A stretch of DNA of 64,000 bases, taken from NCBI GenBank assembly GCA_013398055.1, contig VZRS01001502.1, positions 1 through 64,000 on the forward strand, read 5' to 3'. Shown in pieces: positions 14,127-27,335 of the stretch. The translations under genes and the position numbers were made by a program. The notes below the pieces were generated by a model, which was given only the letters and a program-made list of their open reading frames with translations, did no database searches and was not told the DNA's origin. Numbering within the stretch: the first letter of the stretch is position 1; the number at the start of each line of letters is the position of its first letter. The DNA comes from Ifrita kowaldi. Its lineage: Eukaryota > Chordata > Aves > Passeriformes > Cinclosomatidae.

Positions 14127-14714
14127 CTAGATGTTGTGGTTTAATCCCAGATAGCAGCCGAACCCCACACAGCCACACACTCACTCATCCCCCCCTTCCC
14201 ACAGTGTGAGAAGAAAAGAATCAGATGAAGAATCAAAATTGAGAAAGCTCCCAAAGCCAGTTTAATAGGTAGAGCAAAAGGCGTGAGAGCGAGAAAAGGA
14301 ATTCACTCACCACTTCCCGTGGGCAGGTGTTCAGCCATTTCCAGGAATGCAGGACTCCATCACACATAATGATGACTTGGGAAGACAAATGCCATCACTT
14401 AGGACATTTCCCCTCCCTTCTTTTTACCCCAGCTTTTATTGCTGAGCACATCATCATATAGTATGGGAAATCCCTTTGGTTACTTGGGGTCCGTTGTCCT
14501 GACTGTGTGCCCTTCCATTTTTTCGTGGACCCCCAGCCTCCCCACCAGCAGTGAGCATGAGGAGCAGAAAAGGACGTTACTGTGTCAGCACTGTTCAGCA
14601 GGAATTAAACATCAGTGTGCTATCAAAGCTTTTCAGCAGAAATATTAAAACTAGCACTATATAAGGTATTTTGAAGAGAATGAACTCTATCCCAGCAATG
14701 ATCAGTTTACTAGA
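14127..14714 (-). mobile_element. Solo LTR of an avian ERVL-type endogenous retrovirus
   Basis: The LTR body is 14132-14709 and is flanked by a perfect 5-bp target duplication, CTAGA (14127-14131 and 14710-14714), the size used by ERVL elements. The plus strand opens with TGTTGTGGTTTAA, which is the complement of the usual 3' end of this family. The LTR therefore reads on the minus strand. On that strand an ATTAAA poly(A)-type hexamer lies at 14261-14266, and the TATA region has decayed. No internal gag, pol or env and no second LTR is next to it, so it is a solo LTR left by recombination. The far end has lost the canonical CA. The family was recognised from memory of neoavian repeats. Confidence 0.88.
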
Positions 14715-17700
14715 AAGAAGAGAAACAAACAAAACCGCAGAGAAAAATTAAAATAAAATGAAGAAAACATAAACCAAACAACAACACAATAGTTTTCTAT
14801 TCATATACAGTAGACATCAGTTTAAAAGGGGATACAGATGGAAATTAAAAAGGGAAATGAGTATATCACATCCTACTTACTCAAGCAGAAAATGTTCAAC
14901 TTCATTAAAAAAATTCAGTGATAGAACCAAAAGTAGAGCTCAAAAGTAGTTTCTAGTGCACACCTGCTACAACAATGCTAATGTTAGGCACTCTATATCT
15001 GACTTTGTAGAAGTATGTGCCAAGGTCATGTTGAAACTAGGTAGATAATTTCAGCAGGCTACAATAGAAGTCACTAAGATGAAAAATTGCTTTTTTCTAA
15101 ATAATATTATCATGCAAGGACAGCTGAAACAACTGTAAACAGCAATAGTCATGGGACTCACACCACAGCAAAATGCCCTACACACACAGGAAGGTTTTCC
15201 CTGAGCCAACTTTGAGTATGGTTCTCAGAAATTTAAAGTGGACAGATTATTATTTTGGTGTCAAATCTGCCTGTGACATATCAAATTCATGCATAAACAT
15301 GTAATCTTTGTAACACGATTATATTTGCATTGATGGTGTTGGTAAAAATAAAGTGCTACTGGTTTATCAAGAGCAGATTACTATGTATTAATTTTATCAG
15401 ACAATATAATAAAACCACACTCAAGTACAATGAGCTTGCATAACACAATCTTTGATATAAATTGCATGTGAAATAATTTCTTTCTTCCTATTCCATATTA
15501 AAATTTCAATATAAAGGACGTTTGTGCTCCATCAATTTAGTTTCAGAATTAAGATTTGGTGTCTGTGTATATAAATTTATAATTGTGATGATTTATTTCT
15601 GGAAAGTCCCAGAGCAAGCTCTGTGTTCCCTGTTTAAGCACTTGTACAATCTCTACCCTATAACCTATTCACCAGAAGTATTCCAGCATAGATCTAAACA
15701 TATATTTTATGTGAGGCTGGTTTATTCTGCAATCTTAAACTTCAGTGTGAAAGGAATTCATGCTGAAACCCTATGCTTTCCATTCTTAAAGGGGTGAGGG
15801 GCAGATACTGCTCTTGTAAAACTTTTATAGTTAATTTAGGCTCCACATTATTATAATTTGTCTCCTTTGGCATTTTTCCTACCTTTTTATTGTGGTTTTA
15901 TCTTTTATCCATTTTTTCCATTACCTAGAATAAGAGAGGAATCCTGTCTGCTTGCCCACAAAGACAACTCCATGACTGCTATTTGCAGAAGCTGGGAGTT
16001 GCAGAACTTAGAAAGCTTGCTCTGCAGGCCAGAAGAAATGGTTCATCTGTGTCCTGAGCTCACTCACGACATGGACTGAGTGAGCATCCAAAAGAATAAA
16101 GAGGCTTGCAGAAGCTCCTTTCCGTCCAGAATGCAAAGGAAAATTGTTGAATTATTGGAAGAGATTTGGGATGCCAGGATATGGAATGTTAGCATAGCTC
16201 AGCTAACACAGACATGGGAAGGCGTTTATGTAAATAAAAGGATTTTTATGGACCAAGGTACTCCAAGTCACTGGCCAGACTGATAGGGATATATTGCTTT
16301 GTTCTTCCTATGTCACTAGGAGAGTTAGGAGGTACCAGAAGGCCATCGAGCATTTTCTGCTTCCTGATCATTAATAAAAGGGAAAAAAGACAACATTTCC
16401 TCCATGTTTTGCAAAGAGTTCAACTTCTTGTGCTCATGGTCAATGTATATCACAAACAGCTGCTTAATGCCTACTGACCCATGTGTCATGATGTTCTTGC
16501 TACCTCATAATTTTGGAAAATTCTTCCCTCTAATTTTACTGTGTCATCATCAATGGCAAACTTCAGTGGCTCTGACAGAGCTTCCTTCAGCTCTGGGGTA
16601 ATTTAATTTCATTTTGCCTCTTCTAGTTGTCTGATATGTACAAGAAAAGTGTAAGAGTTTATTCAGTTGCAGTGACTGCCAGAGCAGAAGAATAGATCTA
16701 GATGATCTGCACCTGAAACTACAGCAGATGCTGAGGTGCTTGTCTTGAATATACAGCCTTGTTACAGTGCTGCTGACTGAGGGCTCTTTATGGTATGAAA
16801 TGTCAGAAATTAAGTTTGGATATGCATTTTTTGTCCTATCTGAATGCTTTATGCAACTTTGGCTAGAAGAGGAAAACTCTTGCCCCACATGAAATGGTGA
16901 AAACTTGATCTGAAATATTATTAAAGGGAGGCTATTAAATCTAGTTTTAGATGCCTGTGCATACTGCAAATACCTGAATTTTTATCTAAATCTCCAAGCC
17001 TCTCCCTCATCAAAGAGACATGTACACTTTAGGGCACAATACAATTCACCAATTTCAGCTATTTTCAGTAGGAAAAGTTCCACCATACAGGTGCGTCTTT
17101 CCACTGTTGGGTATTAGTGATATCAAGAACAGTAATTCACGTGTGCATCCTTGTTATATGGACAAATCTGGAACACTGTCTGTTTTGATTATAAAATCTC
17201 ATTTTGGCATTCCATTGCCCTACTGAGCTAACAGGTACTCAGATTAACAAGACATTTGGGAAAGAAGTTCTTTCAGTTCCTAGTGGCAATTGTATAGTAA
17301 AGGTACTGACACTTAAGGGAAATTTTTGGGCAACTGTGACTTGTTCATTTAGATACATTCATTTTTATTTGTTTTCTAAAAGACAGGCCTTTGGGAATAT
17401 TGTCCTCCTGGTCACATGCATTTTTCCTTTTAGTTGTATTTGAGATTTGAGTCAGAGTCAACTTATCTGGCAAGGAAGATAGGCAGTTCATTCATTACTT
17501 ACGACTAAATACTAACATTTGGGATCGTATTGAAAGCTAGTAGCCAAATAGATATTGCATTTTAAGCATTACCTTTGGTACACAATGAACTACTATTTTG
17601 TCATGCAATACCAGCAAGAGAAACTTCTTCCTTCAAACTTTGCTTCTCTTACATTCTGTCTCATCATCAAAAGGAATGACAAAAAAGCAGAAATCAAGGT

Positions 17701-20700
17701 GTGAGTCCTATATGTTAAAACTAATTATATGATTTTGAATGCATGAGCATATCTACATTTTTTGGAACAGTTTTCTACTTCTTTTTCTGGTAAAATCCAC
17801 CTTTCAAATCCAAGCAAAACACATAGAACTTTCATGAAGATCAGCTAGAGAAAGTTTCTTCTTCTGTCTTTCTTTCTTTGCTTCATCAACCGTATTTGTG
17901 TGAATTTGATTACAGGTTCCCTCAGGAAAGGAATAAAAGGCAAAAATATTTTTTTAAATAAACCAATGTAAGTCTGAAGAAAATTTTGAGAATTTGGAAG
18001 TTCTCCAGGTGCTCACAAGTGTAACTGGTTTAAATATGTTCTTGTGCTTTTGAAGGGTGAGCACATAAGTTTGTCATAGTAAAAATTAACAGTCCTCATA
18101 TTGAGTAAAGGTTTGGCACAAGAAAAGTCAGCCTTGTTCATCTGAAGTATCCTGGTAACTGGTGGTTTTCTTAGCTCTTCAGGTGCACGAATTCTGGGTT
18201 CATGTTGTAAAGAAACCTCAGAGTGTGGAGACTGTATTCCTTTTGGATAAAACTAGACTGGAAGATTTTATGAGTCCACATTATACCATTGAATATAATA
18301 GGAATGACTTACAGACAACCTGATAAGGAGTGAGTAAAGCACAATATGGCAAGTCTGCTGTTAGCCAGAGTACACATTAGAGATCTTACACCGGTTTTTT
18401 TGCTGGCTGTGGGAGAACAGACAACAAATAACCTTGTGTAGAGTGGCCTGGTCAAGTAGTATTTGACCCAGAGTAAAGCTTTCTTATATAAAGTTAACTG
18501 ACAAAACTACTTGAACTGACTTGAACAAAAGAGTTTGTAATGGTATTCATCCAGTGATGGTTTTCATCTAGTGCAGAGAGCCCTACAGACAGATTTGTTG
18601 TATAAAACTGATGCATGAGCCTTTCACTCACTTGTAAAAGCTCTCAACAAATAATGGAGTACTTAATAAAGTAAAATATAGTGTTTTATTGGGTTACCAA
18701 ATCAAGAACAAATAATTTCAGAATCACTACACTATAAGCAGAAAGAAGTTTCATATTCTCTGTGATGGGTGTCCAGCAATGTAATGTGGGGGTCTGCAGT
18801 TGACCAGCCATTTCACCAGTCTTTTCTGTATCTTTTTTGCTCTTCAGGGATACCAATCATGCAGTGACACCAACAGTTGTCTAATCTTGCAGAAAATGGA
18901 AAAGTGAATGCTTTTATTCCAGTTTAACTCCGTATTATCTCATTACACAGCCAACTGGTACAAGACTGGTGGCAACATGTCATAGTTCATGCAGAAGAGA
19001 AAAATAAAGTCTACTGGGGAATAATTAGCCTCCAGATTACCTCATTTTTAATCTAAAAGTTCACCAATCACCATTCAGTGGAAGGGAAAATAGCTACAAC
19101 TGTGTTATGTTATCCTAAAGTAAATAGGCATCTGTACATCAAATATATTTTCCTATCTTAATAGATCTGTCTTTTTCTTTTTTATTAGAAACTTACAATA
19201 TCCTTCCTAAAAGTGATTGGAATGAAGCTGGTGCTCATCTAAAAAGAATTGCACTACACGACTAATGCAAAGCAATATCTTGATCGCATAATCCTTCAGT
19301 GTAACATTCCAATTTTCTCATTAAGTTAGCAATGAACTGATGATAAGTGTGTCATCACTTACTCGCCTCGTTATTGATACAACAACTGATAACCCTGATA
19401 ATCTTTTACTTTAAATCCTCTGGTTTTGGGGGGCCTCATTCACTGAAGTGTGATTCAATATATTACATATTATTATTCCATATATAAACTAACTGGCAAG
19501 AGAAAGACCAATATGCCTCTTTTAGAAAAGATAACTGTAATGATGTTCCTTCTGCTTATATCACCCTTTCTCGATATATTAAGACTTCACTCACAAACCT
19601 GTGCTGTCCATGAGCCATCAGGTTAAACACGTTCTGAGAGTTATAACCTTGCTATACTTTATGCCTACATTCAAGAGAGACTGCAGAAATAACTGCTGTG
19701 CTGTTTTAAATCCCAGAGAGCAAAATTTACATCTAGTTTTCAATGTCAGTGATATACTGCTCAGAAATTTTAAAAAGGCATGACACTAAGTCAAAGGTGT
19801 AGAGATAAGCATATATATATAAAACTGTGATTAAAGTACTTTTTCATAACAGAGTACTGTACCTAAAATATAAGAAATATCAGAGAAGCAATTAAGAAAA
19901 ACTATCACCATGAGATATGATCAGGACGGTCAGAATGAAAAATTACTGATGCTAGAGGAAACAATATGCATTTAAAATTGGCTGGTTTTCCTATGATAAA
20001 AATCGCCAGATGTCGAAGTTGTTTTCATTTCAAGGATCTGACAAAACAGAAAAAAACAAACAAACAAACAAAAAACACCTTAAGCAAAAAAAACCAAACA
20101 GAAAGCCCAAATCTACCTGAAACCCTCAATACCATTCTCCATTTTAAAAACTTCTGTGTGGTATCTAGGTACCCTGTGAAGTGGGAAGTGTGATTGCAGT
20201 TTCTGGAAGCTTCAAAAGCCCAAGATCCAGGTTTTTTCCTTACAGAATGAGAGAGGCTTCTCACCTGTGATTCATTTGGAAATTAAGTGGTATGAGCTGT
20301 TTGTTTTCTGTTGAACTTTATGTGAACAGTGAGCATGCGTTTTACAAGAGGCTCAGAGAAGTATTTTAGTATAAAACAATGGGGAGTCTTGTCTTTGAAT
20401 TCAAGAAAGTCTCAGGAAGAAAATTACTCAACAGTATACTCAACTCAAAAAAAAAAAAGAAAAAAGAAATAAAGAGAAACAGGAATGCTTCTGGAATGCT
20501 CATTCACTCATTGAACAACTTCTGACACTTAAGTTAAATCTACGTGCTTATCATACTTAAAGCATCTAAGAGGGTTAGAGACAATTTCTGGGTTTCTCTG
20601 CTTAGAAAATACACTAGCATTTTGTTTTATGAGTTAAGTGTTTTCTTGAATCTCACCTTAAGTAACTTACCTGGTGCTGTAAGAAAAGTTACTAGCAAAG

Positions 20701-23700
20701 CCAAGAAAAAAATCTGACCCCTTGATTTCTTTATCCCAAAATCATTCTTTCTTTTTAAGGAATATACATGTGACTTAAGAAAAGAAAATTTGATGGAACG
20801 CACTTTAACATTTTTTGTTTTCGTTTGCTGAACTCAAGGAGAATATCGACCAGCAGCCTGAATGAAGAAATTACTTGGATTCTTTCCAGGAATTCACACA
20901 GGTTTGCAAATGCCTTTGACTATCAGTGAGGAGGTGAACAGAAGTACATATGGAAAAAGAAGGTGGTTTAATGGCTAAATAACATTGAGATGTGTTGGGA
21001 AATTACTTCACAGCATATTTTAGGTGCTTTTTTTTTTTCCCATTAAGAGAATAAAGACAAATAAAAAGGTCAAAAAAGAAGTCGCAATGACTGTCAAGCA
21101 GAAAGGTAGACTTACAAATAAAACTCAGTAATGCGTTCTGTCAGTAAAACTGCTTTTGCTATTTGCTTTCAGACAAAAACTCACAGAATATCAGCCAGCA
21201 AGTGCATGAACTATATTATTTCCTTGTCAGCAATTAAAAAATAATAATTGGAACATCTTCCATAAAATACAAGCAATGTCATTATCTACTCTTCCTGCAT
21301 AAGGTTGATTATTTGAGGTTATTTACTTGATACGATGTGAAGGAACGGAAAGTTAGATCCAACTCTGAAGTTTCAGAGTTTTTGTCCTATTTGAAGGTGT
21401 CTGATAATTTCAGAAAGTTTTTATTGCAAATACACCCAAAATATCGTACATGTAAGAATTTCTGTAGAATTCACAGTCTATTGAATGTCTTTGTAGATAA
21501 AACCCAAGTACTTATCCCACTTTGGGAAAGTGCAGTCTCTTCCCAAAAAATGCAGGTTGGCTCTGTGCAACACATTTCTATCTACCACCCTCAGATTTCT
21601 AACAGAAAAAAACCCACAGTTTAAGGAGGTAATTAGGGAAAAAATAAGCAAATTATACCATCCAAAAAGATGCCACCTATCACATCTGGTTTTAACTTGG
21701 TGTTACAGATTGTCTATTTACTTTAATCCATCATGATTATGCTTTGTCATGACTTTTCCATGATTAATTTTCGTATCTATTATATTTTGAACAATGATGT
21801 TCTCTAAAAGAAATTTTGTGTCTACGATGCTCTATCACCAGAAGAGAAAACTTTGTTTTCAAGTGTTCATCTAGTTCAACTTCATTCCCAAAGGAAAATC
21901 AAGACTTAAGAGCATCTGGTATAGATATTAGGATTGGTACCTGATTGTAATTGTTTTGTCAGCATAATTAGGCCTTTGCAGTTATTAAGCAATTACAGTT
22001 GTCATCAATTTTAAATACTTCACTTTAAAACTTAGTGGTTTATTGCTAATTGTATGATTCAACACAAACTTAATTGGTTATGATGGTTGACTTAAAGAAT
22101 GATTACATCTTATAAAACTTTACCTCAGATAGAGTAGGTTTCTTTTACAGATTTTTGTCCCTCTGATAACAAGAAACAGCCATTGCAATGATAAATATAT
22201 TCCTCTGAATTTAATATTAATTCTGTTTTATCTGAGTAATCAGAGCATGAAATACAATGGTTAATAATAAATTAATGATAGAAGAAAGATCAAGACAGTA
22301 GTTGTGTTTCGGAATATACTGTGTAGGGCTTTGTTATGCCCTTATGTTTAGGATGAGAGATTGTTTCTTTCCAGTAGAGAAAAAGCATGTTCCTTTTCCA
22401 ATGTACTTTTCAGGTCTAATTAAATGCTTCTTGAAATTCAGAATAAATCATCGTGCTGACAGGTGAATATGTGAAAACAGAAGTGCACATCTCCAAAGCA
22501 ATCAAATATATAGATATGTAATTTAGAAAATATCACTCAAAAAATTTTATTTCTTTTAAGTAAAATTCATCCAGTTTCATGAATTTAGCATAAATTCACA
22601 AAATTTCAGATGGTGCACATATTTTGCACGTACAGAGTTTTACAATTCTACAAATACTGTAACCACCTTGATCTGAGAAACTCCATCATGTTTAACCTGA
22701 TGCCAAACATGAGAGTCTTTTCACTGGTAGGTGTGAAGAAGGGCAATGCCTGGATGTGGTTGTTATAGTCATTAAGCCATGTTGGGAAAATGAGGATATG
22801 GTGTAAAGGAAGATATAGAGCAGATTTGGGATATTCTTCTCCTCTAACGCTTTTATTCAGATACAACTTTTTGAAAGTAATTTTCTTGTGCCGAGTTTAG
22901 ACTGCTTAAAGGTGCCACTGCATTGACTTTTCCCATCATGTACAAAGTCTGCATTAATATTGAAATTCTGTTCACCTGATCCATTTATATATCTCATATG
23001 CAAACACATGGATCACATATAACCCTTCTACCAGACGTACTTTAGTCTTCAATAGGTTACTAAGCTTCCTATGTTCTTTGACTTCTACATAAAAGCTTCA
23101 CAGATAAATCAGAGAACCATGATATAACAAATTTTTATGGACCTATATCCTTAAAATATAACCACAAACAATTCATTAAAGGACATAAAGGATAAAGACA
23201 GAAGTCTGTGGCTGCTACTTCAAGAAAATTATATAAAGCTTGAAGAAAATTTTTTCTCACATGAATCCTTACAAGTCACGGATCTCACATTTCAAGAGTT
23301 TCACATTCTGTTGTCTTTGCTAATATACTACTTAACAATATAAGGGGCCTGATGAAGCTGCTTTCATGAATTATAATAATTCGCAATAATTTGGTGGCTT
23401 GTTTGCGTATTGTTTTAAAAAACATGGGAAAAAGTTATCACAAAGATTCTTGAATTCAGTCCATTTTAAGTGATTTATTTTTTTTGTCAGAAAGATCAGA
23501 AATATATCATTGAAGAGCTGTGCTATATTTATTTATTTATGTATTGGAGAAGCAACCTGTATTCTGAAGGGATTTAACCATCTCCTTCCACTTCAGTATT
23601 ATATGAGTTCAGCAACTGAGAGACACACAGAAATGAAATAGTAATTCCATTCCAGAGAAAAGGAAGAATAAGTCAGAGGTCCTAAAGTGTGGCTTTATTT

Positions 23701-25168
23701 TTATTTTGCAGTTCATGAAGGAAGAAAGAGCTTTTTTGAGAATGAAGCATAACTGCTTTAGTAATTTTGCAGCCCACAAAATTGTTGCATAACAAACTAG
23801 AATGGTTGGCATTACCTTTCAGAAATGTTTTAGGTGAAAACCGTTTCAGACAACAGAGCCATCAATTTAGTAGGCAACACATATTCAACACAGTGCTTAA
23901 GCTTTTTAATTTTAGACATATGTCTAAATGTCACAGTGAGTGCTTTGCAGAGTTTGCTTAAATTTTTGCTCATCTGGGACTTAAATGAATACCCCTCTGA
24001 TAATCCTGACCTAATATAGAGTGATCACTTTCTCTATTGCTAGCAGCTCAGCTAAATTCTGTTTTTTCTCAACCACAGATGTGAGATAAAATCCTTTAGA
24101 GACTGAGTGTAAACACAAATTATGCCTGAGAGATATGAACCAGAGTCTGACATAAGAAAAACTTTAATTTTTATACACTTAGGCACCAAAACTTGGAGGA
24201 AGAAATATAATTCTTACAATTTCAAAATTCATGTAAGTTTGTGAAAATTCTTTTCGTGTTTAGTATGTCTTACTCTTTGAGTGATTAGTTTCTTGGCATA
24301 AGACACAACAATGGCAGTCAAAAGAAACTATTCCCTTGAAGATTGTACTGTAAAAGAAGCCAGGAAACAGGATTCAGAGTTTAAAACCTGATAGTAGGAA
24401 AGATCCTCCAATTGTGTTACATACTTGTTTTGCTTAGACAGACAAAGAAAATTCCAACAAACAGCTTAACTGCCCCTTTCCTTAACACATCCAGCCTTTC
24501 CTTCTGTAGCAGGTATAACTCTCTATTGATTTTTACAAAAGGAGAAACAGAAGCTGAAGTACATAAAGCATGTTATTGCATATGTGCCCAAATATCAAAT
24601 ATTTGAATATTCACGTGTTCATATGGCTGCACAAACTGGTTATAACAGACTAGGAGAAAGACCTGAAGGAAATAGGAATGTTGCATCCAATAAGACCTGA
24701 CATGTAATCTGTAATCAGAAGGAAAACCAATCTCCTTTCATATGCTTTGTCAGCCACTAGTAATCCTGCAATAACAAAAAATATAGTGCAGAGTAAATGT
24801 GTGATTCACAGCTTACAAGTCTGACTGATGTTTTGATATTTCATCCTGATATTAATAGAGACAATGTTTTTCATTGTTAAACACATTATAAAATGCAGAT
24901 GTTTGCAAAGATGTGGCATGAACTTTTCAGTTTCGTTGTCCAAGATAAAAATTTTGAAAGAAGAATCAACAGCATGCAGAGAATCTCAGTCCATTTTAAA
25001 GTTCCTAACAATTTTCTGTATAGTCATGCAAATTTTTTGCCTTTGCAATGAATCTTGGCACTACATGGCAACACACAAGACTTTGGAGCTTATAGTGACA
25101 TTTTCTCTTTTCTGATGTGTTTGTGAGTACAACGAGACAAAGAGCTGGTTCAGAAAAAAGGAGGAAAC
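14715..25168. other. Long AT-rich non-coding stretch, no gene seen
   Basis: About 10.5 kb without a recognisable gene or young transposon. A frame at 15858-16283 is open except for one TGA. A minus-strand frame of 139 codons at 16550-16969 is serine-rich and has no domain. Simple repeats include a CAAA run at 20056-20072 and A runs at 20446-20460. AT-rich stretches dense in TAATTA/ATTA cores (for example 21950-22100) resemble conserved non-coding elements, but this cannot be shown from one sequence. Confidence 0.5.
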
Positions 25169-25768
25169 CTGTGTGTTGTGGTTTAAGCCCTGCCAGCAGC
25201 CAAGCCTCACACAGCTGCTCACTCACTCTCCCACCAGAGAGATGGGGGAGAGCATTGAAAGGGTAAAAGCTGGAAAACTCAAAGCTTGAGATAAAGACAG
25301 TTTAATGGGGAAAGCAAAAGCCACACACACACAAGCAAAGCAAAACAAGGAATTCAGTCAGAACTTCCCATGAGCAGACAGATGTTCAGCCATATCTGAG
25401 GAGATAGGGCCCCACCACACGTAGCAGTGACTTGGGAAGACGAAGGCCATCACTCCAAATGTCCCCTCTTCTTCCTCCTTCCCCCCAGCTTTATATACTG
25501 AGCATGATGTCATATGGTATGGAACATCCCTTTGGTCAGCTGGGATCACTTGTGTCTCCCCCCAACATCCCAGGCTCCCCCAGCTTTCTTCCCAACGTGG
25601 CAGCATGAAAAGCAGAAGAGGCCTTGGCTCTGTGTAAGCCCTGCTCAGTAAAACCAAAAACATCGCTATAATATCAACATTGTGTCCAGCACAAGTCCAA
25701 AACACAGCCCCATACCAGCCACTGATAAAAAAATTAACTCTTGCTCCAGCTGAAAACAGCACACTGCA
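25169..25768 (-). mobile_element. Solo LTR of the same ERVL-type family, better preserved
   Basis: The LTR body is 25174-25763. Its plus strand begins TGTTGTGGTTTAA and ends in ACA, so on the minus strand it starts TGT and ends ACA. The flanks are CTGTG and CTGCA, matching at 4 of 5 bases, which fits a 5-bp duplication. Minus-strand landmarks are in the right order: a TATATAAA box at 25490-25497, then an ATTAAA hexamer at 25301-25306, then U5. There is no internal retroviral sequence on either side. It shares family and orientation with the copy at 14132-14709. Each copy has its own target duplication, so they are two insertions and not the two ends of one provirus. Confidence 0.9.
25490..25497 (-). 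promoter_or_regulatory. TATA box of the ERVL LTR
   Basis: On the minus strand the LTR reads GTATATAAAGCTGG, a consensus TATA box. It lies about 190 bases upstream of the LTR's own ATTAAA signal, as expected for the U3/R junction. Whether it is still active is unknown. Confidence 0.6.
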
Positions 25769-27302
25769 TTAAAGCTCTTCCTTGGTCCACCCGCTATGAA
25801 CTCCGGAAGCAGCTCAATGCAGATGCTTGTCAGATACACCTCTGCCAACAGAGAAGAATGTAAAATCAACATGAATGTATGATTCAGGCTGGAATTAAGT
25901 AATTGCAGTTTTTAAGATAGAAATTCTGGTTTACAAGGAGTTTCAATATATTTTATATTCTATATATAGTAAAATTTTGAAGCATATGGGGTTTTTTTAA
26001 AAACAGAAAACCTGATTTTCCAACAAAGTCCACCTGTTCAGAAATACTGCCTAAACATCATTGTTAATTAATCACTCTGGCTATTCTAGGGAATTAGAAA
26101 GCTCTTTCTCTATTCCCTGTCCATACTAGAGGTACAACCATGGCAGAAAGATATAACCCCTGTCGACATCCAGCAGCCCTTTACAAATTAACAAGTCGTG
26201 TCCTTTTTAATGAGGCACGACATAAACCTGCATGGACTGAACACTCTGACCTGATTCAACAAAGCACTTGAATACACACTTAATACAACATGCTTAATAT
26301 TTGAAATAGGCATGGAGCTGAATTTGATACACCTAATTCTCCAGTCTGCAGCCAATTCAGTATTCTACAATGTGTATTTTCTAACAAAAAATTTCCACCC
26401 ATTTTCCTTTGTCTGATTCTCCAGCCCATTTCCACATATTAAGTAATATTTCTGATACTGTGCCTGAGTTTACTGCATCCTGCAGCGAAACCCTTATTCT
26501 TTTTGCTACTCCTTGATTTTATATACTTCAAATTAGTTCTAACATCAACTAACCCTTTATTTATTGTGTAGTAAAACTCACCTAGATGTATTTAAGTTAT
26601 TTGGTGATTAATTCAGGCTATTTTTTTTCTTTTTCCCAGCTTCCAAAACATATTTATGCTAATATATCCAATTAAGAGAAAAATCAAACATACTAGTTCC
26701 TAATCCCAGGGACTTGTAACTGAATTTTATGATTCAGAATATAATTTTTAATCCTGATTGAGGGTGATACACAGAAATCTCCACATATTTGCACATGTTT
26801 TAGAAAGAACTCAAACAGGAAGGCTGATAACTTGATCCCAAATTGTTTGTAGGAATTCCCTATTATCTCCATTTTATAGTATTTTAAGTATGAATTTTGT
26901 TTCAATAGTAATAGGAACATTTTATTTGATTTTTAAAAAAAGATGAGGATACATATTAAATAAAAACTTCTTGCATATTATACTCCTAACATACTTCTAG
27001 CTCTACAGCAAAAAGTGAAAGTGCAAAAATCTTGTGAGAACTTAAGGCAAAAGGTATATTTTCTTTTTTATTTCTCTCTTTTTCAGACATCATACTTTCC
27101 CAGTCTTGTTTTACATTAGGAGACTATATCTATGTGAATAAAACTTTTTCTTGCTGAAATCAAGTGACTAAAACCAGCAGTTTTAACCTTCACTTGTAAA
27201 TAGATTCATGTTTGTGTGAAAAAGTAAGTATGAAAGAGCTCTTCAGTCCGGTGGAATTTGTGCCCATATGAACCATCTGGAGTTTCAGGCAAAAACTGGT
27301 CT
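25769..27302. other. AT-rich non-coding DNA
   Basis: No gene or recognisable transposon. Open frames are short and lack motifs. Confidence 0.6.

Positions 27303-27335
<33 letters not shown>
27303..27335. repeat. (GCA)11 trinucleotide repeat
   Basis: Eleven uninterrupted GCA units (CAG/CTG class). In a 62-codon minus-strand frame it would encode an alanine run. The flanks show no sign of an exon, so I treat it as a microsatellite in non-coding DNA. An uninterrupted CAG-class tract of this length is likely to vary between individuals. Confidence 0.95.

Noticed and set aside
16550..16969. 139-codon minus-strand open frame
   Set aside because: Serine-rich, no domain, no promoter or splice context; compatible with chance in AT-rich DNA.
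14132..25763. One 11.6-kb ERVL provirus with two LTRs
   Set aside because: The two LTRs have different target duplications, and no retroviral interior lies between them.
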